A stretch of DNA of 64,000 nucleotides, taken from assembly GCF_964275005.1 (NCBI RefSeq), contig NC_092705.1:629501-693500 (forward strand), given 5' to 3'. The notes under the pieces were generated by a model, which did not search any database, was not told where the DNA came from, and saw only the letters and a list, made by a program, of their open reading frames with translations. The position numbers and the translations under genes were made by a program. Source of the DNA: Diadema setosum. Taxonomy: Eukaryota; Echinodermata; Echinoidea; Diadematoida; Diadematidae. Positions 11,351 to 23,740 of the stretch are shown here, one piece after another; the stretch's first letter is position 1; the number at the start of each line of letters is the position of its first letter.

Positions 11351-12769
11351 AAACTCAGACTACTGAAAATGACAGTCAATTGATGCACTTTCTTCACATG
11401 TAAAGGTCTATTTATTTTAACAAAATCAAACTGATGCATTTTTCACAAACATCGATAAGTTACAAAATATAGAGATGATTGTCGTACACATGTAGGCTCC
11501 AGAAAAAAATGAAATACGACATGATGAAAACAGAGCATATTTTGCAATAGTCTCAGATGGTCACATCTTCACATTCATGTTACTGATGCTTCTTTCACTG
11601 TGTTCTGTAAACAAGTTACTAGACGACTGGAACCTTCATTGCCAAATAGATTACTTTTTTCACTTTTTTTTAAAATCTTGCAAGATGACTCCATACGACT
11701 TGATTCACTTTCATTTTATGTATTTCTTTCCCTGGTGAGCATCGTTAAGTCGTAAGATGGAAACTATGAACAAATGTAAGATTATATATGAATTCTAATA
11801 ACTTAAATTTTAGAAATGATGCTGTGTAATAAACAATACAGCCTCCATTAAGTTGACGTTTAGATTTACACGCTTTGTACGTCCCATGCATGCAATTTAA
11901 AGAATTATTTGATTTTTTGGAATGATGCATAGTATAAATTTAATCAAGAGGGAAGTAAAGGCCAAAATTAGTGTAATCAAATTAGAAAAGAGAAGAAATT
12001 TCCCTACACAGAATGGTGTAAAGACTATGAAAATCAGCTACGAAATAAGGAAGATATGCCTCTTTTCAATTTCACACATTTCCAGAAAACAGATCTTGTC
12101 CAGTCTTTATGAACGTCCAAATGAGGGAATTGATGATGTCATTCCTTCAAAATTTTTACACTTTTCACCTGCATGTATTTGCATATTCATACGGACTAGT
12201 CAAGAAATGTTTTCTGAAAACGTGTTACATTTCCCTATTTCTTACCAGACTTCCCTAATTTTTCCACTATTCCGTAGGGAAAATTTACAATTGAATCCAA
12301 ACTGTATTACATATAACAGTAGGGAGCAAGATCTATGTAAACTCTGAAGTAAATTCACCTTAAAACATTAAGAAGCTCAAATAACAGTTAACATTCTAAA
12401 CTTACTTCTAAAATTCCTTGAATATCGGTTGTCTGAAATGGATTTACATAAGTACATTTCCATACTGCATTTTGGTAGACAAAATGTTTGACAAAAGAAT
12501 ATACAAATTCCTGCTTAATCTATTGATATTTAAGAATCAATCTCAACTGATGACAGGGAACCATCTCAAGAGACTGTTCAAGTGAGATGGACCACTAGTT
12601 TCTTAATTACTTTGATGTCATATCTCGTAACAAAGCACTATGTTGAAGTGATGTAATCTGAATTTTTAACTAGAATTATCACTCATTGTGATTAATATAC
12701 CCCCACCCACAATTGAGGGAATTAGCTCAACCAGGATTATTTTTTCTTACTCTTTAATAAAGAAAAAAA

Positions 12770-13925
12770 ACACCATGGCAATGCACTGTTCCACCTCTCA
12801 AATCAATTGCTCAAAAACTGAGTGAGCAAGATAGATAAACTGACGATTTCTATGGTTTTTACTAAAAATTGTGTAACCATGGCAACACAATGTTGGACAT
12901 TAAGAAAAAAATGAAGTTTGCACAACTATAGGCCCTATATCATAGCCGTCATATGTGCCAAATTTCAAGCTAAATGCTAAAAGGGTGAGGGGTTTAGTTG
13001 AATTCACATTAGTGTATCATTTTCATGCAAAATATACTGTTACCATGGCAACACATTTTCCACACTGACAAAAGATTTTTTGCACATCTAGGTAATGTAG
13101 AGGTAACATGTGCCAAATTTGAAGCCAAAATGCTCTAAACAGAGACAGGAGAATCGAAATGTTTGTATGATTTTCATGGAAAATGCACCATTACCATGGC
13201 AACAGATTGTTTAATGATGAAATATGAAGTTTGCATATTTCTGAACTACAATGGTTGCATGTGCCAAATTTCAAGCCAAATGCTCAAAGACTGAGGGAGT
13301 TACCTGAATCCAAAATATTTTTGTATGATTTTCATTCAAACTATGTTGTTACCATGGCAACACAATGATCAACAATGACGAAAGGTTAAGTTTGCACATG
13401 TACGTACCATAGTGGTCAGGTGTGCCAAATTTCAAGCTAAATGCTCAAAGACTGAGGTTGTTACATGAATCCACAATATCTTTGTATGCATTTTAGTGAA
13501 TAGATGCTGTTACCATGGCAACGCATTGTTCACCGTTGATGAAAGATTAAGTTTGCACATGTGTATATGCTAAAGTTGTTGCATGTGCCAAATGTCAAGC
13601 CAATTACTCAAAGAGTGAGGGAGTTAACTGAATCCACAATATTTTTGTATGATTTTCATTCAAAATATGCCGTTACCATGGCAACACATTGATCGACACT
13701 TACGAAAGAATACGTTTACACATCTACATACCACAGTGGTCTTTTGTGCCAAATTTCTAGCTAAATGCTCGAAGACTAAAGGAAGTTAGCTGAATCCACA
13801 ATATTTTTGTATGTTTTTTGGTTTAAAAAAAGCTGTTACCATGGCAACGCATTGCTCACCACATTGTTTCCATATCTATATACCATAGTGGTCATGTGTG
13901 CCAAATTTCAAGTCAAATGCTCTAA
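12770..13925. repeat. ~160-bp tandem array with RFX X-box palindromes
   Basis: GTTACCATGGCAAC occurs exactly at 13039, 13348, 13509, 13672 and 13835. Variants are GTAACCATGGCAAC at 12873 and ATTACCATGGCAAC at 13190, with a weaker CACCATGGCAATG near 12771. Spacing is 151-166 bp. The rest of each unit is shared: TGTGCCAAATTTCAAGC, ATGCTCAAAGACTGAGG and TTTGTATGATTTTCAT-type segments. Confidence 0.85.
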
Positions 13926-14344
13926 ATTTGTTTAAGGTGCCCATCTGCGCTGAATCTATCCTTCCTCGTGGGTTCAAGCACATACTTTGGCTGGAAAACC
14001 AAAGTTTATTTCTTTATAAATAGAGAGTTTCATATTAACGTGTTTAGCCACAATGTCATAATGAAAATAGCAACAAATCAGCGCTCAATAGATGTGATGG
14101 ACAATGGCTCAACAACACTGTGGGAGTGATGAAAATTAGGTAATCGTTGAATAATTACAAAATTGTTCAGGGGAACTTCAACTTTCTTCTTTCAATTTAA
14201 ATCAATGTGGATCTGGCATTACTTTTTTTTTTCATCATCAACCAGACATAATATACAGAAAACAAGCCAAAGATGAACAATAAATAAATTGAAACTGGAC
14301 ATGTATAAAAACTTGAAATATTGTTTAAATGTTCACGTAGCAAT

Positions 14345-14735
14345 GCAAATGCAAATGTGAGGCACACACTTACATGATAGCACCTCTAAAGGAAACATTG
14401 CGGCATTAACTTTCCTTATTGTGTTATTTTCATTTAAAAATGCACACAAAAAAAATTACAAGGAAACTTTACTACAACCAGGGCATGACAGACATGCTTC
14501 TTGTGTGCATGGATTTGTAGCTCAATATAAATGGAAAAGTGAGGCACACATAACATAACTCAATATCCATGAGTCAAACATTATGCATGATAGTATCTTC
14601 AAAGGAAACATTGCAGCATTTTACCTGTGTTACTTTGATTTAAGAATTCACCGAAAATTAAGAAAACTTTGCTGCACATCAGGGCAAGTCAGATATGCTT
14701 CTTGTGTGCATGGGTTTGTGGCACAATGTCGGAAA
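14345..14735. repeat. ~200-bp direct duplication
   Basis: GCTTCTTGTGTGCATGG occurs at 14496 and 14697, 201 bp apart. Both copies are preceded by matching GTGAGGCACACA and AAAGGAAACATTGC segments. It lies within the 7.8-kb TIR element. Confidence 0.65.
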
Positions 14736-15140
14736 ATCTTACTAGCATCATACACTGACGTGTTCTTGAAGTTCGTGGCTAATGCCCAGAACGAAGCCCT
14801 CACTCGGGATTGTAGCAGTACATGAATATGCCGCCACAAAATCAAAGAATGCTTCAAGCACCCAAGCATATTTGACGATGAAGACACAGTGGGCTTTAAA
14901 GAGTCTGTCAAATTCTTGCTTCCGGTCATCTCCAGCCTGGACTTAGTATGGTCTTGTCCAGGATGAGAAAATACTGGATGTACGTCTAGTCACTCCCTTA
15001 TCTGACTAAGCAGGGCTGGCTGAAGGTGGCATCTTTAGCATCACTGAACTTTGCGCTTCTCGCTCGTGATGTATACGTTTCGCGCGGATCAACTTGGCGT
15101 TTCCCGTTTGTTAGGGCTTTCAGGTGGGAGAATCTCCAGA

Positions 15141-16640
15141 TCAGAAGATGCTTGGGGCTGGGGTTGGAGTCTCTGCATCAGCCATGCCATGAACATTGGT
15201 TCCTACCTGAAAAGAGATTAAACATGTATAGCAGTACTGATATTTCGAACTAAATTTCACTTGAATCGTTTGAGCAAATGACAAAGGCTGCAATTATTAT
15301 CAAATAAACTTTGCATCACATAGAGGGAAGTTAAGTTCTCAGTGAGAGGGCACTCTGGAGGGAAAAAAATATTAAAATATAATTTTACATATTGATCTTA
15401 GATACAATGTACTAATAACATATTCATCACATAACTTTTAGTTTGTGATGTACAAGTAAATATTTCTGATATATTTCGGAACATATTATTTTAAAACATT
15501 TTGTCTCACTGATCTGGTAAACCTCAAAGCCTTGAAAAAAATTCCCAGAAATCAGATTACTTTTTGTCATCATCGGGGTGGGGCCTACTTGATATTTACA
15601 TGTTCCAGACTCATAAGATATTTGATGTACATATTATTACAAATCAATAGAAGTCAGCATGCATTTTTAATCCGTAATTTAATGAATTTAAAAGAAAACT
15701 GTCAAAACACGGTAGATACCCCTTCACAATACTCATTGCTGAATGTTCTAAAGTTTGTTTGAGAAGAATCGCTTCAAAAACACTGATATATCAGAGAAGA
15801 AAACTTTGCATTTCTCACGACAGCATGAGAAATTCAGATTTTTAAATTCCACCTGTTACTGAGTACATTACATGCAGATTCTACACGAGTCTTGCTTTGT
15901 AAGATACGAAGCTCAAATATTCTTCTCTAAACATGAGCTGGTACTTAAAAGCCAATGAAACATGCATATTGATAATTCTCAAAATTGGAAGCTCAGTGAT
16001 TTGATCATGAACTGATTTCAAGTCTATAAACATTAAGCATATACTGTACTTACAGGCACATAGTCATTCTGCACCAGGTACTGCTGGGCATCCCTCGGGA
16101 GCATGAGAGGTCCTCTCCCTTTCTTCTACATGGGGATGTTGGGTCTGTGAAGCATCGCTGCAAGTAGTGACATTCCACAAAATTCCTATAGAATGGAACA
16201 CAATACAATTTTTTTTTTTCAACTTTAAGTATTTCACCCATTCTCTTTAACATATTAGATATGACGTATTGTATCAGCTCTGACAATCCCTAACATTCAG
16301 TTTTCGACTTATTATCAATATCAGTCTATGAAGAGCAAACTCGTGCACATTCACTTTCCTGAAATGTGTAATAGCAATGAAGCATAAACAAATGAGTAAG
16401 TTTTACTCTTACACTTTGGACAGAAATTGTTCCAGTAATTATAATCAATGCCACAAGATCTATGAGGATTGGCGGAAGGACTTACTGTCTCCATCCATGT
16501 CTTCACATCTTCTTACGATGTCTTGCAACTAAGGGTGGTTTCGCTTGGCAAGTGCAAGATTCTATTGACATAAAATGGCTCCCATCTGTTCACGATCTCC
16601 TGCACTTTTCTCGGTACAACTGGGCAAAGTCCGCATTGAT
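15141..16640 (-). pseudogene. Decayed three-exon gene carried by the TIR element, family unknown
   Basis: Three minus-strand segments look like exons with matching phases: 16640-16486 (after TTTTCAG, before GTAAGT), 16185-16054 (after TATAG, before GTAAGT), and 15206 to a stop at 15141-15143 (after TTTTCAG). Peptides include VQEIVNRWEPFYVNRILHLP, GMSLLAAMLHRPNIPM, RGPLMLPRDAQQYLVQNDYV and MADAETPTPAPSIF. Exon 1 has an in-frame TAA and exon 2 an in-frame TAG, so the copy looks dead. A CCAAT box and a CRE near the right TIR lie upstream on this strand. I do not recognise the family; it may be the element's transposase or a captured host gene. Further 5' exons were not found. Confidence 0.35.
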
Positions 16641-18676
16641 CTGAAAATAAACACAAAAACTGTGAAATATCAGTGATAAGGAAGTGGAAAATGAAAAACA
16701 GAAACGCTTGACAAAAAAAAAAAAGGAAGAAAACAAATATGCTTCGGGGTATAAACGGTCGTCATAGCCACACTTCTAGATTTTTATGTAATTAATTATT
16801 TCTTATTGGTCTCGAGGGTTGTATTTCATGCTGGAGAAAAAAATGAGACCGATATCTCTGATTTTTGTTTCAGATGTTATCGTTAAAATCAATTTTTAGA
16901 AATACCAGGGATGTCTTGCATATCTAAACACCAAGAAGGGATAGTCCTGACAGAGTACTCCTTGGAGTACAAATTATACAAATAACAGGTAATTTGCATT
17001 CCCTTTATCTTAAAAAATATTAAAAGTAAAAAATAAAAAAGGCCTCATATATTGTAAAACTTCACTACATTCTCTCACTGGTGTATGTGACATCTCAGCC
17101 AGAAGTGTAGATCTGTAGAATTTTTAAGTCTAGATCCTTCTACTCAAACACAGATCACCACATTGATTATGCTACAAAGAGAAAGACTGGAGTAGATTAC
17201 CTTTATCCAGGTGCGAAATCTTGTTCCATTGCACGAGTTAATTCCATACATTATTTGTTTCATACAACGCCTTCAACAATAACACTAACAGACTTACTAG
17301 TTCAAGAAAGAGTCTTGAATTCAGTGCAGAAATGGCAACCATAAGGCCTAGGTGTCCAGGCCTACTACTGAGTGGTAGTAATAATAGTAGAAGTATTTTC
17401 ATGGAATGCAAATCAGTAGCACATTCACATTACATACACATGTACGCAGCCGAGTGCAAGTAGCATTGAAGTTGATTATTCCAGTAAAATGAGTGACATG
17501 ATGCACGCTTGATAGTAAGAGTGTTGAGTGCACACGCCAAAGGTAATTGTTCATTGTGACATCAGACTCAGTAGACCTAGTCATGCAGTGGAACAGAAAC
17601 TGTTTATTAATTGTAGACCCCCTATTTTAATATGGGAGTCAATAGAAATTGGTGATGTCAGCCAATATGGCCCATGCGATAGAAGTTTTTAAAGTTCAGA
17701 GCTTGACGCCACTGCACTGGCATTGCAACATTGGCGCCCTAAACCCTGGGGCGCTCATCACACAGGGGGCTTCGTGTTTGGGCTGGTCGCAGTTCTATTG
17801 TAGCGCCCATATAGGGTCTACGTACTATTGGTGGCCTAAACACAACGTTAAAAATAAAACCCATCTAACAGCATATGCCCTACATTTTATCACAGCATAG
17901 GGCATGATAAGGCCTAGAACTGTGCCTTTCTACGTAGAAATTGATAAATTAAACCTTACAAGAGTGTAGGAAGGGGTGAACTGACACTAACTTGTTACTG
18001 TTACTCAGTGTTAGACGACAGTTAGGCCTACGCTACAGTAGCCTGTTATGCCCATAGCTTTACCTTTCAGTCAAGACACCAACATCGTAAATCATTAGGT
18101 AGAATGGGCGCTTTATAAGAGTCCCTGTATTATTACACTTGTACTTGCAGTTTCACCGAAATAGAGCCCCCACAATACTAGTATAACGTTAGCCTTCATG
18201 TAACTTGTTACAATGTTTGGATAGACACATTACTAATTAGCCATGAACAGCTAAAGTTAGCACTGGCGCTTCAGCTGCTAGGGATGGACAGCGCTGTATA
18301 CAGCGGCAAGGCTCAAACTCGTCAAAAATGTAGGGCGGTTAGTGCACATCTTAACATCTTTTATCTTTGGTTACTGAGTCCCAGAGTTATCAAACACATT
18401 CTTAAGCATTCATACAGTAATATGCTCACCTTTAAGCAACTTGGTCAAGCTTCCGTCAGATCATGCCCTCAAAAAACTCCGGCCTGCATGACTTCTGCCT
18501 TCAAGACCAACTCAACTGTTCGAGTCAAGTGTTTGTTTGCAAATGGTCGATGGTAGGTACAAGTACATACACATATTGTGCACTGAATGTGTGTGTATGA
18601 CTACGCTATCTAGCATCGCATGAAGCAAAGTGACGGCCAGCGCCAATTCCGGTTTTAGGCGGTTCAAGATAGCGCA

Positions 18677-18704
18677 TGACGTCATTTACAAGTCATCTGA
18701 TTGG
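18677..18704 (-). promoter_or_regulatory. Promoter-like CCAAT plus CRE near the right TIR
   Basis: On the minus strand a CCAAT box (18704-18700) is followed ~16 bp later by a perfect palindromic CRE, TGACGTCA (18684-18677). This arrangement is usual for animal promoters and would drive transcription inward, toward the decayed gene at 16.6-15.1 kb. Confidence 0.4.
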
Positions 18705-18852
18705 CTGAAAGTTTAAGTCCTTGTTAGATTTAGATTGCGAACAGCTTCGACATTCAACTTTTAATCGAAGCCACCTAAAATAAGTCTTAAAGACTTAAAA
18801 TATTTTAAGTCGTAAGAAAGATTTAGAATTTAAGTCCTAGAAATTAAGAGAG

Positions 18853-18956
18853 TTCTTTTGCAATCGGAAGTAGTACTCATCAGAGATATCCAAAGCACTA
18901 AAGCCAGTTATTTTATCCTGTACGGGGCCCCATACAGTAGCCCCAAAGCGCCCCCT

Positions 18957-18987
<31 letters not shown>

Positions 18988-19144
18988 CGCACACACATAT
19001 TGGTTTCATTCAGCCGAAAAGGGTCACGGCTAATTTCTTTTGCAATGGAAGTAGTACCCATCGAATATCCAAAATACCAAAGTCAGATATTTTATCCTGC
19101 ACGGGGCCCCAGACAGTAGCTCCAAAGTGTTTTGCTTTATTCTC
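18853..19144 (+). repeat. ~170-bp satellite, forward arm resumed
   Basis: The interrupted unit continues with TTCTTTTGCAATCGGAAGTAG, and landmark GGGGCCCC copies follow near 18927 and 19100. A (CA)n tract lies at about 18957-18997. Confidence 0.8.
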
Positions 19145-19818
19145 TTTATTGTTTGCATCTATTCTTCTTCTTTGATATGCGCTCCTTCGTCTTCATTTTC
19201 GCGACAACGACAACGTCCTCATCATCATCATCAGTTTTGCTGTTCTGGCAAACATTTTCCAGCGTATCGGCTACGTTCGATTTTAGAGCGGCGAGAGCGG
19301 AAGACATTCGTAATTGAGTCTGGGAAAGCGTAGGAACAGCGTAGCTAAAGCGGCCAACAGCGTTATCGAAGCAGGAATGAAGCGTCGTAGGAACAGGCCT
19401 TGATTTCATACAAGAGTAGAGAACTTAGTGAGAGCGTCGTTAAAGCGGGAAGGTCGTGCTTTGATCAAGAAAGCGGCGCAGCAGCGGGACCATGTCGTCG
19501 GTGGTTAGTTTAGACTACTTCCCGTTCTTGTGCCGCTGTTACTACGGTCAGAAAAACCTGGAATTGTTACGTTCATCCCGCGGTATTTACACTGTCACTG
19601 CTCTCTCCCCGTTTGAGCTACGATTCAAAATAGGTCAATCTTGATGGGGAGATGGGGAAGAAATTTTGAACCAGTTCAAAATTTCTTCCCGATCTGTAAA
19701 ATTGCCAGATCCAACCCCATCACCCGAACGCTGCTGCTACGATGCTCCCGGTCCCCGTACACTTTTGCCGCTCTCTCCCGATCTGACAGATTGAATAGAT
19801 CGGGATGCAGATCTTGAT
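19145..19818 (+). mobile_element. 5'-truncated copy of the Harbinger-like family seen at 43.4 kb
   Basis: About 650 bp match the right half of the element at 43411-44547 in the same order: a TCATCATCATCA/TCTGGCAGACATT-type segment, TACACTGTCACTGC, GATGGGGAAGAAATTTTGAAC, ACGCTGCTGCTACGATGCT, and a final GATAGTGGAA. The left part is missing. Confidence 0.65.
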
Positions 19819-19824
19819 AGTGGA

Positions 19825-20160
19825 ATTATATGTGGGGACACTTTAGGAACACTCCGTGGGGCCCCCGTACAGCTATATAACTGCTTTCGGTGTTTTTGAT
19901 ACCTCGTTGAGTACTACTTCCATTGCAACAGAAATTATAGCAGTGATTCTTTTCACGTAGAATAAAATGATACGGAAGCACTTTCCAGCTACTGGCTGGA
20001 GGCCCCTTAAAGAATAAAAATAACTGGATGGGTTTGTGTTTTACGTATCTCAGCTGTTGATTCCACTGCCAAGGAAAATAGGCATACATGACTCTTTTCA
20101 CCTAAAAACGCTTAATTCATATGGGGTGGGAATACCTCGGGGCTATACCTGTCAAGGGCC
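19825..20160 (-). repeat. Diverged reverse-oriented satellite units
   Basis: GGGGCCCCCGTACAG, GGTGTTTTTGATA, GTACTACTTCCATTGCAAC and CTTTTCAC are reverse-complement counterparts of the satellite unit, with many changes. Confidence 0.5.
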
Positions 20161-21280
20161 CTGCATCCGGGCCAATTTTGCACCTCTTTTAATCGAATTC
20201 TTTAATGCTGAATTGAATTTAGCAAAAATTTCGCCTAGACGACATGGTAGTTCAATGTCATAATCTCTTCATTCAAATTCATTTTGAAACATTCACATTA
20301 CCTCTAACCTTATTCTAAATAACACCTTTTTCAACTGAAATCCATTTATAAGACAAGCACCATTCCACTATCCGTTCATTCACAGATTCATAATGATATA
20401 GTCACGTGATCACATGCTGCGCTCGTTCATTCAAATTGATTTCTGGCCATCTAATTTAACATGTTCTGCAGTCAGTTAAACAGATATGTTCATGCTTGAC
20501 CTCTTTCCTTATTTTCTTTCTATTTTCTTTCATCGTAGTTATTTTTTTGTAAGCATCATAACATTTCGTGTTTTGGTATTCGTTTAAGAGCCTTTGACAC
20601 CATTTTTTTTTTTTTTTTTTGTTTGTTTTAACGTGCTTTTTGAATCCGAAGAAGTAAGAAGCCACAAATTATCTGGCCGTTACGAGCGCTTTATTACGAG
20701 CGGTCGGCCAGTTCCAGGAAGTCAAGGTTATGATCCTCAAATGTTGTTTTTTTTTTTAATTCTTTCTATGTCTTCTAGAGATATACGTCTGTATCTATTA
20801 TGCTGTCATGACTATAAAAAATGAAGTTAATCTGCATTACTGGTACACGTATAGGCCTATAATGACATGTATATGAAAGAGAAGGAGCGTTACAGAACAA
20901 CCAAATCCAGTTATACTAGATAAAATGATATGATACTTTTACTGCTTTAAACGAAAACACGCATAGAAAGACAAGTTAAAATGATCTGAAACAAAGAAAT
21001 AGCATGATTTGAATTTGAATGAACACGTTTGGAATTTGACTGTCTTTCGTGAAATCTAATGACTGAAATACCCTTTTCGGCAAGTCAAGGCGATTTTGAA
21101 TGAACGTAGGGTACCAGCCAATTTGAATACCCATTTTACGAATTTTACAAAAGTGCGAAATTGGCTGGAAAAACCTAACTGGCTTTGATGTTTTGGGTAT
21201 CTATGATGTAAACTAAGGCCTACGATTGTAAAAGAAAAACAACTATGACTCTTTTCAGCTAAATGATGTCATAATAATTA
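20161..21280. other. No gene seen; AT-rich
   Basis: About 1.1 kb of AT-rich DNA with poly-T runs near 20603 and 20747. No supportable gene or repeat unit. Confidence 0.4.
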
Positions 21281-21801
21281 TGTGGGGGAGGGGCACTCTA
21301 TGGCTACTGTACTGGGCTCAGTACAGGATGAAATGACTGGTTTTCGTAATATGGGCATCTCGGTTGTGCACTATACAGAAGTATGCTTCCTTTGCAAATT
21401 TCTTGGGTGTTTTGCTACTGTAACCTATAGGACCCCGTATACAGGATAAGATGACTTGCTTTGGTGTTTGTGATATCTCTGTTCAGTAGGCCCTGATATT
21501 TACGTTACAAAAGAATTTGTAAGACCATTTTCAGCTGATTCACAGTACATGTATAATGGATGGGACACTATGGAGCTACTGTCTGGGGCTCTGTACAGGA
21601 TAAAATAACTGGCCTTGGTATGTTGATTATCTCTGATAGGTACTTCTTCCAGTGCAAAAGAAATTACCCGTGTTTGGGGCTATACTGTCTGGGCCCCGTA
21701 CAGGATAAAATAACTGGCTTTGGTATTTTGGATATCTCTGGTGGGTACTACTTCCATTGCAAAAGAAATTAGCCGTGACCCTTTTCAGCTGAATGAAACT
21801 A

Positions 21802-21853
<52 letters not shown>

Positions 21854-21970
21854 GGGTGCACTTTGGGGCTACTGTCTGGGGCCCCGTACAGGATAAAATA
21901 ACTGGCCTTAGTGTTTTGAATATCTCTGATGAGTATGCCTACTACTTCCGATTGCAAAAGAAAGTAGCCA
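21281..21970 (-). repeat. ~170-bp satellite, reverse arm
   Basis: TACTGTCTGGGGC and CCCGTACAGGATAAAATAAC, the complement of the forward landmark, recur near 21577, 21690 and 21865. GGTACTACTTCCATTGCAA, CTTTTCAGCTGAA and a (GT)n tract at about 21803-21850 also recur. The array stops at the assembly gap. Confidence 0.8.
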
Positions 21971-22070
21971 NNNNNNNNNNNNNNNNNNNNNNNNNNNNNN
22001 NNNNNNNNNNNNNNNNNNNNNNNNNNNNNNNNNNNNNNNNNNNNNNNNNNNNNNNNNNNNNNNNNNNNNN
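21971..22070. other. Assembly gap (100 N)
   Basis: A run of exactly 100 N, the usual placeholder for a gap of unknown size. It falls at the edge of the reverse satellite arm, where inverted repeats hinder assembly. Confidence 0.99.
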
Positions 22071-22600
22071 ATAATCAAAGATAATTACCCAATGTTCAGA
22101 GAGTGGCAACCAAGCTTAACTAGTTTATTGCATTGTTAGTTCCCATCTAACATATCTAAAACCCCAGTCTACAAAGACCTTGTACATACCAACTTTTCCA
22201 GGTCATATACAGTACATGGCATATGACACCATTTGCTGGACTATTGTACACTGTACATACATAATATACTAATTATGTAATTATGCTAATTATGATATCT
22301 AAGACAATTACATAGTTTGGAAATACAAACCAGTGTTACAGATGAATTCCTGGTCTAAGAAAAAAAAAACATTGAAAATCGTATTATACGTGTGTTTTCG
22401 ATCTTTCTGCAGTGAAATTAAGAATATGACATATTGCGCTAATTAGCTGAATATGCTAATGAGACTAATAAAAAATGATTGTTCAAGGTTGCCAAGGTAC
22501 CAAGCAAGTTCAGATAACTTCAGTATCCATCCTAAGAATGAATCAACCAACAACACCAACAAAACTTTGGGCTCAACAGCATTTCCAGGTCATATCATAT
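22071..22600. repeat. ~335-bp satellite, left of the LINE
   Basis: GTGGCAACCAAGCTTAAC, TTTTCCAGGTC, TAATTATGCTAATTA, CTTACATAG-like and AAGGTTGCCAAGGT segments occur in the same order as in the array at 35.93-36.92 kb. These copies are more diverged. Confidence 0.6.
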
Positions 22601-23740
22601 TATATCTTTTTCTGGCCCACGGTTAATGACTCTTGGTCTTCCAGGTTTTCCTGGAGAATTCAACTCAGTATGTTGTATAATGCCACGTCCCACATTCCGA
22701 TCCTAAGGCGACAACTCGATCGTCATTCCACACTATATACGATGTTATGTGTAGCCAGGTTCCGTTCCACTTCTTTTATGCGTCCCTCTATTAAGAGAGT
22801 GTAATGAAACAACTAATGCTTTTATAACGTATGAAGACAAGATGTTTGAGACTTGGATACAGTATGCATTAGAATGTTCAGTGTTCTGTTCTATCTTTGG
22901 TAATTGGTAAACATCTATTTAGATAAACTGAATTTAATCTGAGAGAATTTTTTTTTCTCACTGACCGACAAGATACTGTGTGTATTTCTATTATTGGCCA
23001 GCGGTCAATGACTGGCTCGACCAGGTTCTGCATTCAACTCACTAAGTCATCTACTTCTATCATTTCACTTCATCAGACAAAAACTCGTTTGTCATTCCCA
23101 TTATATACGAAACCGCCTGCCAGTGCATGCGGAAAGGTTACTCAGTACATTGTTCTTATGAGCCCCTCTAAATGACAAAGTATTGAGACAACTCGGATTT
23201 TCACAGTATGCACTGCCCATTGTGGCTGTCCCTATTTCTTATCAATCAGTATACTTCCATTACAATTAAGTTCATCCAGGCTCAGATTGTCAAGATATTT
23301 GAACGAGAGTGTTTTATTGTTCTATTCCATCCTGGTATTTACAAATATCCATTTAGCCAAATGTTGAACCACAAAGTAATGTGAACATGTCAGGTGTTAT
23401 ATTATATCTTTTTTTTTAGCCTACGGTTAATTACTCTTGGTCCTCCAGGTTTTACTGGAGAATTCAACTCAGTATGTTGTTTAATGCCACATAACAATAT
23501 TCCGATCCTAAGGCGACAACTCGATCCTCATTCCACATTATATACGAATATACAACTGTATGCGCAGCCAGGTTCTGTTCCATTTCTTTCTTCTTCTTCT
23601 TTTTGTCTGTGTCCCTCTATTAAGTTGTATACTGTTAGCTCCTTTGGTTTCGTAATAGCTCACAATAATCACAGTACTACACACAAAGCTATTTGCTGTT
23701 AAATTCCATTCTTTTGTACCTCTCCAGAGCTGGGATTACT
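22600..23740 (+). repeat. Tandem ~400-bp monomers at the LINE 5' end
   Basis: Related units begin near 22599, 22987 and 23400. The first and third share long stretches such as TTCCAGGTTTT, GAGAATTCAACTCAGTATG and TCCGATCCTAAGGCGACAAC. The middle unit is diverged but keeps CAGGTTCTG, ATTCAACTC, TTATATACGA and the spacing. A fourth, more degenerate unit may extend to ~24050. Confidence 0.6.

Larger units (their letters stand above)
11051..18852. mobile_element. 7.8-kb TIR element inserted in the satellite
   Basis: The left end reads CTCTCTTAATTTCTAGGA, and the reverse complement of 18835-18852 reads the same 18 bases. The left flank ends GGCTACTTT and the right flank starts TTCTTTTGC. Together they rebuild the satellite motif GGCTAATTTCTTTTGC, so the element sits inside one unit with at most a 2-3-bp target duplication. 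Subterminal DNA on both sides is full of short TTTAAGTCCTA/GGATTTAAA palindromes. Inside are an X-box array (12.87-13.85 kb), a 200-bp duplication, and a decayed spliced gene on the minus strand. The superfamily is not recognised. Confidence 0.65.
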
